A stretch of DNA of 35,386 nt, taken from positions 4,298 through 39,683 of the forward strand of contig WVWW01000232.1 of NCBI GenBank assembly GCA_011773795.1, given 5' to 3'. Under the pieces are notes generated by a model. That model saw only the letters and a list, made by a program, of their open reading frames with translations. It did no database searches and had not been told where the DNA came from. Shown piece after piece: positions 23,303 through 30,980 of the stretch. The first letter of the stretch is position 1. Every line of letters begins with the position of its first letter. The position numbers and the translations under genes are program-made. Origin of the DNA: Acidobacteriota bacterium. Lineage in GTDB: Bacteria > Acidobacteriota > Polarisedimenticolia > Polarisedimenticolales > Polarisedimenticolaceae.

Positions 23303-24595
23303 ATGAAGTCGCGTTGGATCCTTGTCCTCAGTATGACCCTGCTGTGGATGTCCGGTGTTGCACAACCGCTTCCGGCAGCTCCCCAAGATGACGCCCCGGC
23401 GACGCAGACCGATTCGGCTGAAGGCGACGGCGACCAAAAAAAGTTCGCCAACCGGCTCTACGTCGAGGTCGGGTACGGCTCCAACGACGCGGACCCGCTC
23501 GACACGTCCGTGCGCACAAGCAGCACTCAGCGAAGCGATAACAGGTTCACGCTCGACGGGATGGACTACTCGCGCGCTGTGATCGGATGGCAGTTCCCGG
23601 GTCCCAAGGGTGGCTTCCGGCTCGTGTGGCAGGGCTACAACGAGAACGGCTATCAGTTCACGGGGCTTGGTGGAGAATCGTCCCTGCTGGTAACGCCCTC
23701 CGGCGCGACGTTCGGCAATGACGAATGTGAAAACAGTACGTTCCCACCCTCGTCTTCGGTAGCCGGCCAATCCGCCGTTGGGCTATGCCCTACCCTGCTT
23801 TGGTGGGTGGTCAACGTGGTTGACGGGCAGTTGACGACCGAGAGAACGCCACCACGCTGGACCTCGGCAAACGACGCCAATGGAGACGGGGTGGTGCAAC
23901 AGGAAGAGGTCGTTTACTCGGGTGCGGATATCAGCTTCTCGGCTAACGTTGCACCGGACCTCTTGAATCGGATCCAGACGGTGGACGCGCTCTACGGCCG
24001 CACGTGGGGACCGCGCCGTATCGAGGGTCGCTGGTGGGGCGGGCTGCGTTACTTCGCGTACGAGGGCACGCTGCTCCAGGGCGCCTGGCTGCGCGCGCCG
24101 CTCTCCAGGGGGCTCGGCTTCACGGACGGCCTGGGCATCCGGTTGATGCACCCGTCGCAGGAGGCCACCGGTATCGGCCCGACCGGAATGATGGGTTTTC
24201 AGGTCAACTTCTTCGACAAGCGCGTGCAGTTGTTCGCGGACGGCCAGTTCGCTTTCCTGCTCTCCGAGATCGAGACCGACACCGGTGAGTTCTTCACGAT
24301 CACGAACGGCAACAACAACGACGAGATCGTCACCGGCCGCGCCCGACTGACCGCGGACCGCTCGCGAACGTCGTGGCACACACACATCCAAGCCGGTGCG
24401 CGGCTGAACCTGAAAAACGGGCTGAGTCTCGAGGTGGCCTACTTCAAGACCGGCTTCCTCGATGCGGTCCTGACCCCGACGGAGTTGCGCATCCCGCAGT
24501 CGGCGCAGGAGATCGCCCAGGGCACCTCGGGTCTTTTTGCCTCTCAGGACCTCGTCCTGGACGGTCTGCGCGGCGGCTTGGCGTTCCAGTTTTAG
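23303..24595 (+). CDS. Outer-membrane beta-barrel protein with EF-hand loop
   Basis: 430 residues from ATG 23303, with GGGGAG 6 nt upstream. The signal peptide ends in the VAQPLPAAP region (about 20-27). Barrel-type strands alternate through the protein: NRLYVEVGYGSND, GGFRLVWQGYNENGYQF, EGRWWGGLRYFAYEG, MMGFQVNFFDKRVQLFADG, THIQAGARLNLKNGLSLEVAYFK. The last strand LRGGLAFQF ends in Phe. A loop at about 191-202 is a textbook EF-hand calcium loop (Asp1, Asn3, Asp5, Gly6, Glu12; DANGDGVVQQEE). Two Cys in the preceding region may pair. It could be a Legionella-type OMP or a channel, but no family is certain. It stands alone with a strong promoter. Confidence 0.82.
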   Translation: MKSRWILVLSMTLLWMSGVAQPLPAAPQDDAPATQTDSAEGDGDQKKFANRLYVEVGYGSNDADPLDTSVRTSSTQRSDNRFTLDGMDYSRAVIGWQFPGPKGGFRLVWQGYNENGYQFTGLGGESSLLVTPSGATFGNDECENSTFPPSSSVAGQSAVGLCPTLLWWVVNVVDGQLTTERTPPRWTSANDANGDGVVQQEEVVYSGADISFSANVAPDLLNRIQTVDALYGRTWGPRRIEGRWWGGLRYFAYEGTLLQGAWLRAPLSRGLGFTDGLGIRLMHPSQEATGIGPTGMMGFQVNFFDKRVQLFADGQFAFLLSEIETDTGEFFTITNGNNNDEIVTGRARLTADRSRTSWHTHIQAGARLNLKNGLSLEVAYFKTGFLDAVLTPTELRIPQSAQEIAQGTSGLFASQDLVLDGLRGGLAFQF

Positions 24596-24601
24596 GGCGC
24601 G

Positions 24602-25861
24602 CTAGTCAGCGAGCATCGATTCCCAATCCTTCCAGAAACGCGGGTTGGACTTGGCGACGCAGTCCGGGTCGTCGACGCACACTCCGGGAACACGCAGGCC
24701 TGCCAGGGCGAAAGCCATGGCCATGCGATGATCACCCGCGGTCTTGATCGTGACCTCACGCGGGGCATCCTGTTTGCTGCCGATGCTCAGCCGGTCTGCG
24801 TCGAGCTCGACCTCGCAGCCGAGGCGGCGCAGGTTGATGGCGAGTTGTTCGATCCGGTCCGATTCCTTGAGACGCAGATGGGCGATGTCACGGATCATCG
24901 ACGGGCCTTCGGCGAACAGACCCAACACTGCGACAGTCGGAACAAGATCCGGCGCGTGCGCAAGTGAAACATCGAACGGCGGGACCGTTCCGTTCGCCTG
25001 AACCTCGATCCACTGCTCACCGCGATCGACACGTGCGCCGAGCATCTCGACGAACGACTGCAGGGTGGCATCGGCCTGGGCGCTGCCCGGGTCGAGCCCG
25101 TTCATGCGAACGCGGCCACCGACCAGCAGCGGCGCCGCCAGGAAGTAGGACGCGGATGAATGATCCCCGTCGACCTCGAACGTCCTCGCCGTGTAGTGTC
25201 CGGCGCGGACGCACCACGTGTGCGGTTGGGGCTCGCTCACCTCGACGCCGAAGTCGCGCATCACCTCTCTCGTGAGCTCGATGTAAGGCAGCGAAACGGA
25301 CGAGGCGCCCGCGAGGATCGTGAGACCGGGCTCCAGGCAAGGCGCAACCAACATCAAGGCGCTGGCAAATTGGCTGCTTTGCGAGCCGTCGATGCGAGTC
25401 TCGCCGCCGCGGAACAGCGTTCCACCGATATCGATCGGCAAGCGATCGCCCTCGACGCCGGCGCCGAGCGAACGCACCGCGGAGATCAACTCGCCGAGCG
25501 GGCGCTCGCGCAGACGCGGCGATCCGTCGAGGCGCGAAGCCTGGTCACCCAGTGCGGCAACGGCCGTCAGGAACCTCAACGACGTGCCCGACTCCTCCAG
25601 GTCGAGACGACCTCCGCCGGGTATGCGGCCTCCACGACCGTGCACGATCCAGTGATCGTCACGCATGGAAACCGGGACGCCGAGCGCCTCCAGTCCCGCT
25701 GCAGTGACACGCGTATCGCGGGAGTCGAGCGGGCGGGCGATGTCGCTGTCGCCGTCCGCGAGCGCGGCGACGATCAGGGCACGATGTGTGACGCTCTTCG
25801 ACGAAGGTGCCGTCAAGACGGCGTCAAGGGGGCGACGGGCCGAAGGCAACAAACGGGGCAT
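24602..25861 (-). CDS. aroA: 3-phosphoshikimate 1-carboxyvinyltransferase (EPSP synthase)
   Basis: 419 residues, near the usual length. It joins phosphoenolpyruvate to shikimate-3-phosphate to give EPSP, the sixth step of the shikimate pathway, in the cytoplasm. PSSKSVTHRALIVAAL (19-34) is the S3P-binding motif with the catalytic Lys. DLEESGTSLRFLTAV is the shikimate/PEP region. SLPYIELTREVM and HLRLKESDRIEQL carry PEP-binding residues, and GDHRMAMAFALAG is the C-terminal signature. It stands alone, not in an aro operon. The stop is 6 nt from the convergent outer-membrane gene stop. There is no Shine-Dalgarno; a TACACT is 9 nt before the ATG. Confidence 0.95.
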   Translation of the reverse strand: MPRLLPSARRPLDAVLTAPSSKSVTHRALIVAALADGDSDIARPLDSRDTRVTAAGLEALGVPVSMRDDHWIVHGRGGRIPGGGRLDLEESGTSLRFLTAVAALGDQASRLDGSPRLRERPLGELISAVRSLGAGVEGDRLPIDIGGTLFRGGETRIDGSQSSQFASALMLVAPCLEPGLTILAGASSVSLPYIELTREVMRDFGVEVSEPQPHTWCVRAGHYTARTFEVDGDHSSASYFLAAPLLVGGRVRMNGLDPGSAQADATLQSFVEMLGARVDRGEQWIEVQANGTVPPFDVSLAHAPDLVPTVAVLGLFAEGPSMIRDIAHLRLKESDRIEQLAINLRRLGCEVELDADRLSIGSKQDAPREVTIKTAGDHRMAMAFALAGLRVPGVCVDDPDCVAKSNPRFWKDWESMLAD

Positions 25862-25870
25862 CGCCGCGGC

Positions 25871-25880
25871 AGTGTAGTAT
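25871..25880. promoter_or_regulatory. Possible overlapping divergent -10 boxes (aroA / TPR protein)
   Basis: On the minus strand TACACT (25871-25876) lies 9 nt before the aroA ATG with no Shine-Dalgarno. On the plus strand TAGTAT (25875-25880) overlaps it and could serve the TPR gene, with a leader of about 120 nt. No -35 boxes are evident. If both are real, the two promoters compete. Confidence 0.3.
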
Positions 25881-26007
25881 CATTTTCCACCACGGATCAC
25901 CCGCTTGGATGGAGGCGGCTGGTGACGAGCCGTAGTGCCCGTTCCGGGCATTTGCGAGGGGGCGGCCCCGGTGACGTATGCCGGACACGGCGATGACCGA
26001 GGACCGC

Positions 26008-27039
26008 ATGATCAGTCCTAAGAAAATACGGTTGCCGATGGCGTTGCTCGCCTGTTTTGCTCTGTGCGCGCCGGGACCCTTCGCGGTCGGGAAGGGGGAC
26101 AAGAAAACCCTGTCCTTCGCCGCGGAGATGGCCGCCGCCGGAAGCTGGCACGAGGCGTCCTTTCGCTGGAAGGGCGTCCTCGCGAACGACGCCGAAAACG
26201 CCCACCTGCACAACAACCTGGCCATCGCGGCGGAAGCGCTCGGTAACTGGGACGAGGCGTCGGTGCGTTACGAACAGGCGCTGAAGCTCGAGGGCGACAA
26301 CTTCTTCATCCAGGAGAACCATCGTCGCTTTTCGATCTTTCGCGAACGGCTGCGGCGCCACGAGGAGGGCGAAGATACGTCCGAGGAACGAGCCATCACA
26401 CCCTTCGGCGGGGACGCCAAGCGCAAGGGGAAGACGTTTCAGGTGACGGTGGGGCTACCGATGCCGCCACGACTCAAGCTCGAAGGCAACGAGTCGATCC
26501 TGGTCATCGAGTTCCTCGACGACGAGACGCGCTTTCTCGACATCAACCGCGAGATGGTGCGTTTCCTGCGCAGCGCCTTTCACAACCGCACCGCGCACGA
26601 GGTGCTGGATGTCGTTCCTCCGCCGGCCGTTCCCGAGCAAACCATCGAGGACCTCCTGGCCAACGCCGAGTTCTGGAAACACCTGCACCGGGAATACGGT
26701 CCCGACCTGATTGTTTCCGGGGTCCTGGGTTTTGATCGGGAAGATATATCGGGATACCAAGACGTTGATGTGGTCAGCTCGACAACGGGCCAGAAAGTAC
26801 GCCAGACACGATTCGTGGAGCAGGAGCGTTTCAGCTACCACGTCGAGGTCTTCTTCATCGACGCCAAGGAGGGCAAGCCGCTCTATCGCGACAAGCTGCA
26901 ACGCTCCGCGATCATCCGCGGCACCCAAAACGACCCGGTCACGACCTTCTTCGATCTCAGCGACACGATCGCTGCGGAAGTCCTCGCGATCATCCAAACA
27001 CGAATGCGTTTGGATACGCGCAGGGTCTTCAAGTACTGA
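26008..27039 (+). CDS. Exported TPR-domain protein, partner of the surface protease fusion
   Basis: 343 residues from ATG 26008, with GAGG 5 nt upstream; ATGs at 25978 and 25993 lack it. The signal peptide has hydrophobic core LPMALLACFALCAPG. TPR-like helices occupy about 40-105: AAEMAAAGSWHEASFRWKGVL and HLHNNLAIAAEALGNWDEASVRYEQALKLEG, a near-perfect TPR. The rest (about 140-343) is a mixed alpha/beta domain, VTVGLPMPPRLKLEGNESILV to DTIAAEVLAI, of no family I recognise. It resembles envelope proteins that report 'curli-like/CsgG-fold' strands, but this is unproven. The gene ends 28 nt before the protease fusion, which argues that the two work together at the outer membrane. Confidence 0.75.
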   Translation: MISPKKIRLPMALLACFALCAPGPFAVGKGDKKTLSFAAEMAAAGSWHEASFRWKGVLANDAENAHLHNNLAIAAEALGNWDEASVRYEQALKLEGDNFFIQENHRRFSIFRERLRRHEEGEDTSEERAITPFGGDAKRKGKTFQVTVGLPMPPRLKLEGNESILVIEFLDDETRFLDINREMVRFLRSAFHNRTAHEVLDVVPPPAVPEQTIEDLLANAEFWKHLHREYGPDLIVSGVLGFDREDISGYQDVDVVSSTTGQKVRQTRFVEQERFSYHVEVFFIDAKEGKPLYRDKLQRSAIIRGTQNDPVTTFFDLSDTIAAEVLAIIQTRMRLDTRRVFKY

Positions 27040-27067
27040 GGGGCAGGCGAAACGCCAGGAGAGGCTG

Positions 27068-30022
27068 ATGAAAACAACACTACGACGACGTTTGGCGGTG
27101 TTGGCCGCGCTGGGCGTGGCCCTTCTGTGTGTCGCTCCGCTAACGGCTCAGAGCCGTGGGTTCGGCAAGAACAAGGTCACCTACGAGCGTTTCGACTGGC
27201 AGGTGTACCGCTCCCCGCACTTCGACATCCACTACTACCCGTCGATCGACCCGTTCCTGGACCAGATCGTCAGCTATGCCGAGAGCGCCTATGCCGACCT
27301 GAGCAAGCAGCTCGATCACGAGCTGCGCTTCCGCGTCCCGCTCGTCGTCTACAAGACCCACGGCGAGTTCCTGCAGACGAACATCACGCTGGCCGAGCTT
27401 CCCGAGGGTGTCGCGGCGTTCGCCGAGCCGGTGCAGTACCGCATGGTCTTGCCGATCGACGGGCCGCCGGACGAGCTGTACAAGCTGATCGCGCACGAGC
27501 TCGTCCACATCTTCCAGTACTCGATGTTTTACGAGGGCTACCTCGGTCGAGCGCTGCGGTCGAATCCGCCGACGTGGCTGATCGAAGGGCTGGCTTCGTA
27601 TCTTGCCGATGATGAATCGACGCTCGACCAGATGGTGATCCGCGACGGCGTCGTCAACAACAATCTGCCGCCGATCCAGAGTTTCAACCAGGTTACGTTC
27701 CTGACGTACCGCTACGGCCACGCGATGTTCGACTACATCGAACAGGAGCACGGGATCGAGGGGCTGCGCAGCTTCCTGTTCGAGTTCAAGAAGGTGCTGC
27801 TGACCGGCAACCTCGGGCGCGCCGTCAAGGAGGCGTTCGGCTACGACATCGACGAGCTCAACCGTCGGTTCAATCGCTACCTCAGGAAGAAGTATTACCG
27901 CGTGCTGCTCGAGAAGAAGTCGCCCGACGAGCACGCGCGCGAGATCCGTCCGCGTAAATCGCGACCGCCGCTGATGTCGCCGACGCTGTCGCCCTCGGGC
28001 GAGCTCGTCGCGGCTCTGTCGGCACCGGCGCTGGAACTGGACCTCGTGGTTTTCTCTGCCGAGGGCGAGGACAAGGCGCGCAACGTCACCAAGGGCTTCA
28101 CGAACAAGTACCGCAACCTCGTCACGAACGCCTTCAAGGGGCGGCGTGACCTCTCCTGGTCCCCCGTCGCCGACGAGGTCGCCGTCTTCGTCAAGCGTGA
28201 GAACAAGTGGCCCTTGCTGATCATGGACGCACTCAGGGGCAAGATCAAAAGGAAGATCAACTTCGACGACATCTTCGAATGCGCAAGCCCGATGTTCTCG
28301 CCCGACGGCCGGCGCATTGCGTTTGAAGGCAACCGCAACGGTGTTGTCGATATCTTCGAGTACGACCTCGACAGCGGTGAGATCCGCAACCTGACACGGG
28401 ACGATTTCTTCGACGCCAACCCGTGGTACGCGGCCGACGGCGGCTCGATCCTTTACAACCGCCGCATCGGTAGCCACTGGAAGATCTTTTCCGTCGATCT
28501 CGCGGACGCCGAAAAGAAGAGTCAGCTGACCTACGGTGCCCACAGCGATCTGCAACCGTCCTATTCGCGCGACGGTAAGACGATCTTCTTCACTTCAGAC
28601 CGCGGCGAGTACGACGTCTACAACATCCACTCGCTGGATCTCGAAACCGGCGACGTCGCCCAGTACACCGATGTGGTCGGCGGGGCGTTCATGCCCATCG
28701 AGATGTCCTCGCGAGGCGACGAGCGCTTCCTCGTGTTCAACGCCTTCTTCGAGGGCACCTTCCGGCTGTACCGCATGCCGTTGCGCGCGCCGGAGTTGCG
28801 TATCCCGGCTGAGGAGCGGCTCAACCTTTCGGTGGAGGCGGAGCCGTTCAAGCCGGACCTCGAGTTGAGCGTCGATGAAGCGCAGAAGCTGCCTTACAAG
28901 GTCAAGTGGGACCTCGAGGCACCTTACGTCGAGGTGGGTGTCACGGACGACGGCCGGTTTCTGAGTAACGCCGGGCTGCAGTTCACCGACCTGCTGGGCA
29001 ACCATCGTTTCCTCGTGAGCGCCTTCAGCGTCTCCGAGTTCGCCAGCATTCAGGCGAGCTACTTCAACCTCGAGCGGAAGTACAACTGGGGCGGGTCGGT
29101 GTACGACTATCGTGAGTTCTTCGTGGATCGTTCGACCGGACAGACGATCGATCAGACCAGCCGCACGACCGGGGCCTCGGCCTTCGTCGAGCGTCCGTTC
29201 AACCGCCACTACCGTTTCCGGTCGACACTGGGCTACCAGGACAGCTCGTACCTCCGTATTGCCGGCTTCGATCTACTCGGGTTGCCGACGTTCACCAAGA
29301 TCGACGATGGGCTGGCCTTCGCTTCCGTCGGTCTGATAGGCGATACCGTGAGGTTCCAGCGCTGGGGTCCGTACCACGGTAAGCGGTTCAACATCGGCGT
29401 TACTTACGGCAAGGGCGTGTCCGGGGATTTCGAAGGCGATTCGGTGCGCCTGGATTTCGACTACCGCGCCTACGGCCGCTTGACCCGGCGTTCCCTGTTC
29501 GCGCTGCGCCTGGCCACGCTTCAGAACCTCGGCGACCGCCAGTTCCTCTACCCGTTCGGCGGCATCAACCAACTCCGCGGTTACGACTACTACGAGTTCA
29601 CCGGAACGAATCTCGTCTGGTCCAACCTGGAGTTCCGCTTCCCGCTGGTCGATTTGCTGGCGTTCCCGGTGCTGGCGATCCAGGATATCCGCGGCATCCT
29701 GTTCCTGGATCTCGGGGCGGCCTACCTGGATGACGAGCTGTGGATCAACCCCAACACGGGTTTCGTCCGCGTCGACGAGACCGGACAGCCGATCAAGTTC
29801 GCCTTTTGGGATTCGGAAAACGACCGACTCCAGGATCTCCGCGGCAGCTACGGCGTCGGGTTCCAGTTCCTGTTCCTCGGCGGCCTGCAGTTCAACTGGG
29901 TCTGGGCGCAGCGACTGGATTTCACTGACTATGCGTTCGATCCGACGACGATGACCGTCGTCCCGGTCAAGGGCAACAGCAGCGGAACCCGCACGCAGTT
30001 CTATATCGCGTTCGATTTCTAG
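27068..30022 (+). CDS. MA-type metallopeptidase / TolB-like beta-propeller / Omp85-like barrel fusion
   Basis: 984 residues from ATG 27068 with AGGAG upstream; the open frame further upstream is antisense-free but overlaps the TPR gene. A signal peptide ends near TAQ (28). Residues about 40-280 form a gluzincin of the peptidase-MA type: IAHELVHIFQY with His143, Glu144 and His147, and third ligand Glu173 in WLIEGLASY. Residues about 300-620 contain TolB/WD40-like blades (SPTLSPSGELVAAL, FSPDGRRIAFEGN, YSRDGKTIFFTSDRG). The C-terminal part (about 680-984) is a barrel with GGINQLRGYDYYEFTG, the RGY (837-839) and following strand EFRFPL typical of Omp85/BamA loop 6, and terminal Phe. No POTRA is seen. 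It should place a zinc protease and propeller on the outer membrane, probably on the periplasmic side. Confidence 0.9.
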   Translation: MKTTLRRRLAVLAALGVALLCVAPLTAQSRGFGKNKVTYERFDWQVYRSPHFDIHYYPSIDPFLDQIVSYAESAYADLSKQLDHELRFRVPLVVYKTHGEFLQTNITLAELPEGVAAFAEPVQYRMVLPIDGPPDELYKLIAHELVHIFQYSMFYEGYLGRALRSNPPTWLIEGLASYLADDESTLDQMVIRDGVVNNNLPPIQSFNQVTFLTYRYGHAMFDYIEQEHGIEGLRSFLFEFKKVLLTGNLGRAVKEAFGYDIDELNRRFNRYLRKKYYRVLLEKKSPDEHAREIRPRKSRPPLMSPTLSPSGELVAALSAPALELDLVVFSAEGEDKARNVTKGFTNKYRNLVTNAFKGRRDLSWSPVADEVAVFVKRENKWPLLIMDALRGKIKRKINFDDIFECASPMFSPDGRRIAFEGNRNGVVDIFEYDLDSGEIRNLTRDDFFDANPWYAADGGSILYNRRIGSHWKIFSVDLADAEKKSQLTYGAHSDLQPSYSRDGKTIFFTSDRGEYDVYNIHSLDLETGDVAQYTDVVGGAFMPIEMSSRGDERFLVFNAFFEGTFRLYRMPLRAPELRIPAEERLNLSVEAEPFKPDLELSVDEAQKLPYKVKWDLEAPYVEVGVTDDGRFLSNAGLQFTDLLGNHRFLVSAFSVSEFASIQASYFNLERKYNWGGSVYDYREFFVDRSTGQTIDQTSRTTGASAFVERPFNRHYRFRSTLGYQDSSYLRIAGFDLLGLPTFTKIDDGLAFASVGLIGDTVRFQRWGPYHGKRFNIGVTYGKGVSGDFEGDSVRLDFDYRAYGRLTRRSLFALRLATLQNLGDRQFLYPFGGINQLRGYDYYEFTGTNLVWSNLEFRFPLVDLLAFPVLAIQDIRGILFLDLGAAYLDDELWINPNTGFVRVDETGQPIKFAFWDSENDRLQDLRGSYGVGFQFLFLGGLQFNWVWAQRLDFTDYAFDPTTMTVVPVKGNSSGTRTQFYIAFDF

Positions 30023-30027
30023 GAACG

Positions 30028-30495
30028 GTGCGGCAGGAGCGATACACGGACTACCCGCGGGCGATCCTCTGGCTCGTCCGCGGCGGCGAGGGCACGATCG
30101 GCGGTGACGTCGTGTCGGTCGAGCCCTTCTACCTGAGCAAGCGGCCGATCACCAACCTCCAGTTCGAGGCCTTCGAACCGGCGTTCGAACGCTGCGTCCA
30201 CTCTCCGGAGGACGACGACATTGCGGTCGGCATCGACTTCGAACGGGCCCGCGGCTATTGCGACTGGTACGCGCGCGTCTCACGAAAGCCGATGCGGCTG
30301 CCCACCGAGATCGAGTGGGAGTACGCCTGTCGTGGCCCCAAGGCGTTCGGCCTGCTGGGCATGCTCGGCGGCGTCTGGGAATGGACCGCGGAGGGCGTGC
30401 TGCGCGGCGGGAACGACTGCGCCGTGCGCCGCGTCGCCGATCCCACGCTTCGTGCCGAGGACGTCGGCTTCCGTGTCGCCCGTAGCCTAAGATGA
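30028..30495 (+). CDS. Mini SUMF1/FGE-like domain protein
   Basis: 155 residues from GTG 30028, only 5 nt after the fusion gene stop; AGGAA overlaps that stop. The C-type-lectin-like FGE-sulfatase fold is recognised from RGGEGTIGGDVVSVEPFYLSKRPITNLQFEAF, RKPMRLPTEIEWEYACRG, GMLGGVWEWTAEG, VLRGG and VGFRVARSL. The usual domain is about 230-280 residues, so this one is strongly compressed, and the copper-binding cysteine pair of true formylglycine-generating enzyme is not evident. GNVWEWT has become GGVWEWT. No signal peptide is seen, so it is probably cytoplasmic. It likely keeps only a binding role. It overlaps the Rieske gene by 4 nt (ATGA). Confidence 0.82.
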   Translation: MRQERYTDYPRAILWLVRGGEGTIGGDVVSVEPFYLSKRPITNLQFEAFEPAFERCVHSPEDDDIAVGIDFERARGYCDWYARVSRKPMRLPTEIEWEYACRGPKAFGLLGMLGGVWEWTAEGVLRGGNDCAVRRVADPTLRAEDVGFRVARSLR

Positions 30496-30881
30496 TGTCG
30501 ATGGAAGGCTTCTTCGACGCGGGCCCGATCGACGCGTTCCCCCACGGGAGTGCGCGGGTGGTGCTCGTGGACAACGTCCGCGTGGCCGTGTTCCGGCTCG
30601 ACAGCGGCTGGTACGCCTTGCGAGATGCCTGCCCGCACATGGGCTCGTCGCTCGCCCAGGGCCGTGTCAGGGACGGCCGCGTCACCTGCCGCTGGCACGA
30701 CTGGAGCTTCGACCTCGCCACCGGCACGAGCGATTCCAAACGCAAGGCATGCGCGCGCGTCTACGAGCTGCGCACCCACGACGACCACATCTGGCTGAAG
30801 CCTCCCCCGCCGGTCGGCCGGCCCTCCGACGACGAAGACGACGAGTGGATGACCGCCGACCCCGACACCTGGTTCAGATGA
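30492..30881 (+). CDS. Rieske [2Fe-2S] ferredoxin
   Basis: 129 residues. The Rieske motif is complete: CPHMG (Cys47, His49) and CRWHDW (Cys66, His69), spaced 16 residues apart between the His and the second Cys, so it should hold a [2Fe-2S] cluster. GWYALRDACPHMGSSLAQG and TCRWHDWSFDLATG are typical of soluble Rieske ferredoxins (NirD or aromatic-dioxygenase electron-carrier type). There is no signal or membrane helix. The C-terminus has a Pro-rich and acidic tail (PPPPVGRPSDDEDDEW). It is the last gene of the 26008-30881 operon. An electron-transfer partner is not present. ATGs at codons 2 and 4 are alternative starts. Confidence 0.93.
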   Translation: MMSMEGFFDAGPIDAFPHGSARVVLVDNVRVAVFRLDSGWYALRDACPHMGSSLAQGRVRDGRVTCRWHDWSFDLATGTSDSKRKACARVYELRTHDDHIWLKPPPPVGRPSDDEDDEWMTADPDTWFR

Positions 30882-30976
30882 CAGGGGGTCAGGTCTTGAA
30901 TTGCAGCATTTTGGGGGTGGTTACCGGTACGAAAAGTCACTGAGCCAAATGCTGCAATTCAAGACCTGACCCCCTG
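30882..30976. repeat. Long perfect inverted repeat with GGGGGTCAGGTCTTGAAT ends (element B)
   Basis: Arms 30882-30911 and 30947-30976 are 30 nt and perfectly complementary, with a 35-nt centre; a one-base bulge would extend the stem by about 3 bp. The outer 17 nt match element A (6208-6299), after which the stem sequence is different. It begins at the base after the Rieske stop codon and ends 4 nt before the ftsX stop, between two convergent operons. It can also act as a bidirectional terminator, though it lacks a U-tract. Confidence 0.85.
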
Positions 30977-30980
30977 CCCT

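Noticed and set aside
27140..28555. 471-codon minus-strand open frame
   Set aside because: Shadow of the protease fusion gene; hydrophobic/charged pattern mirrors the sense codons.
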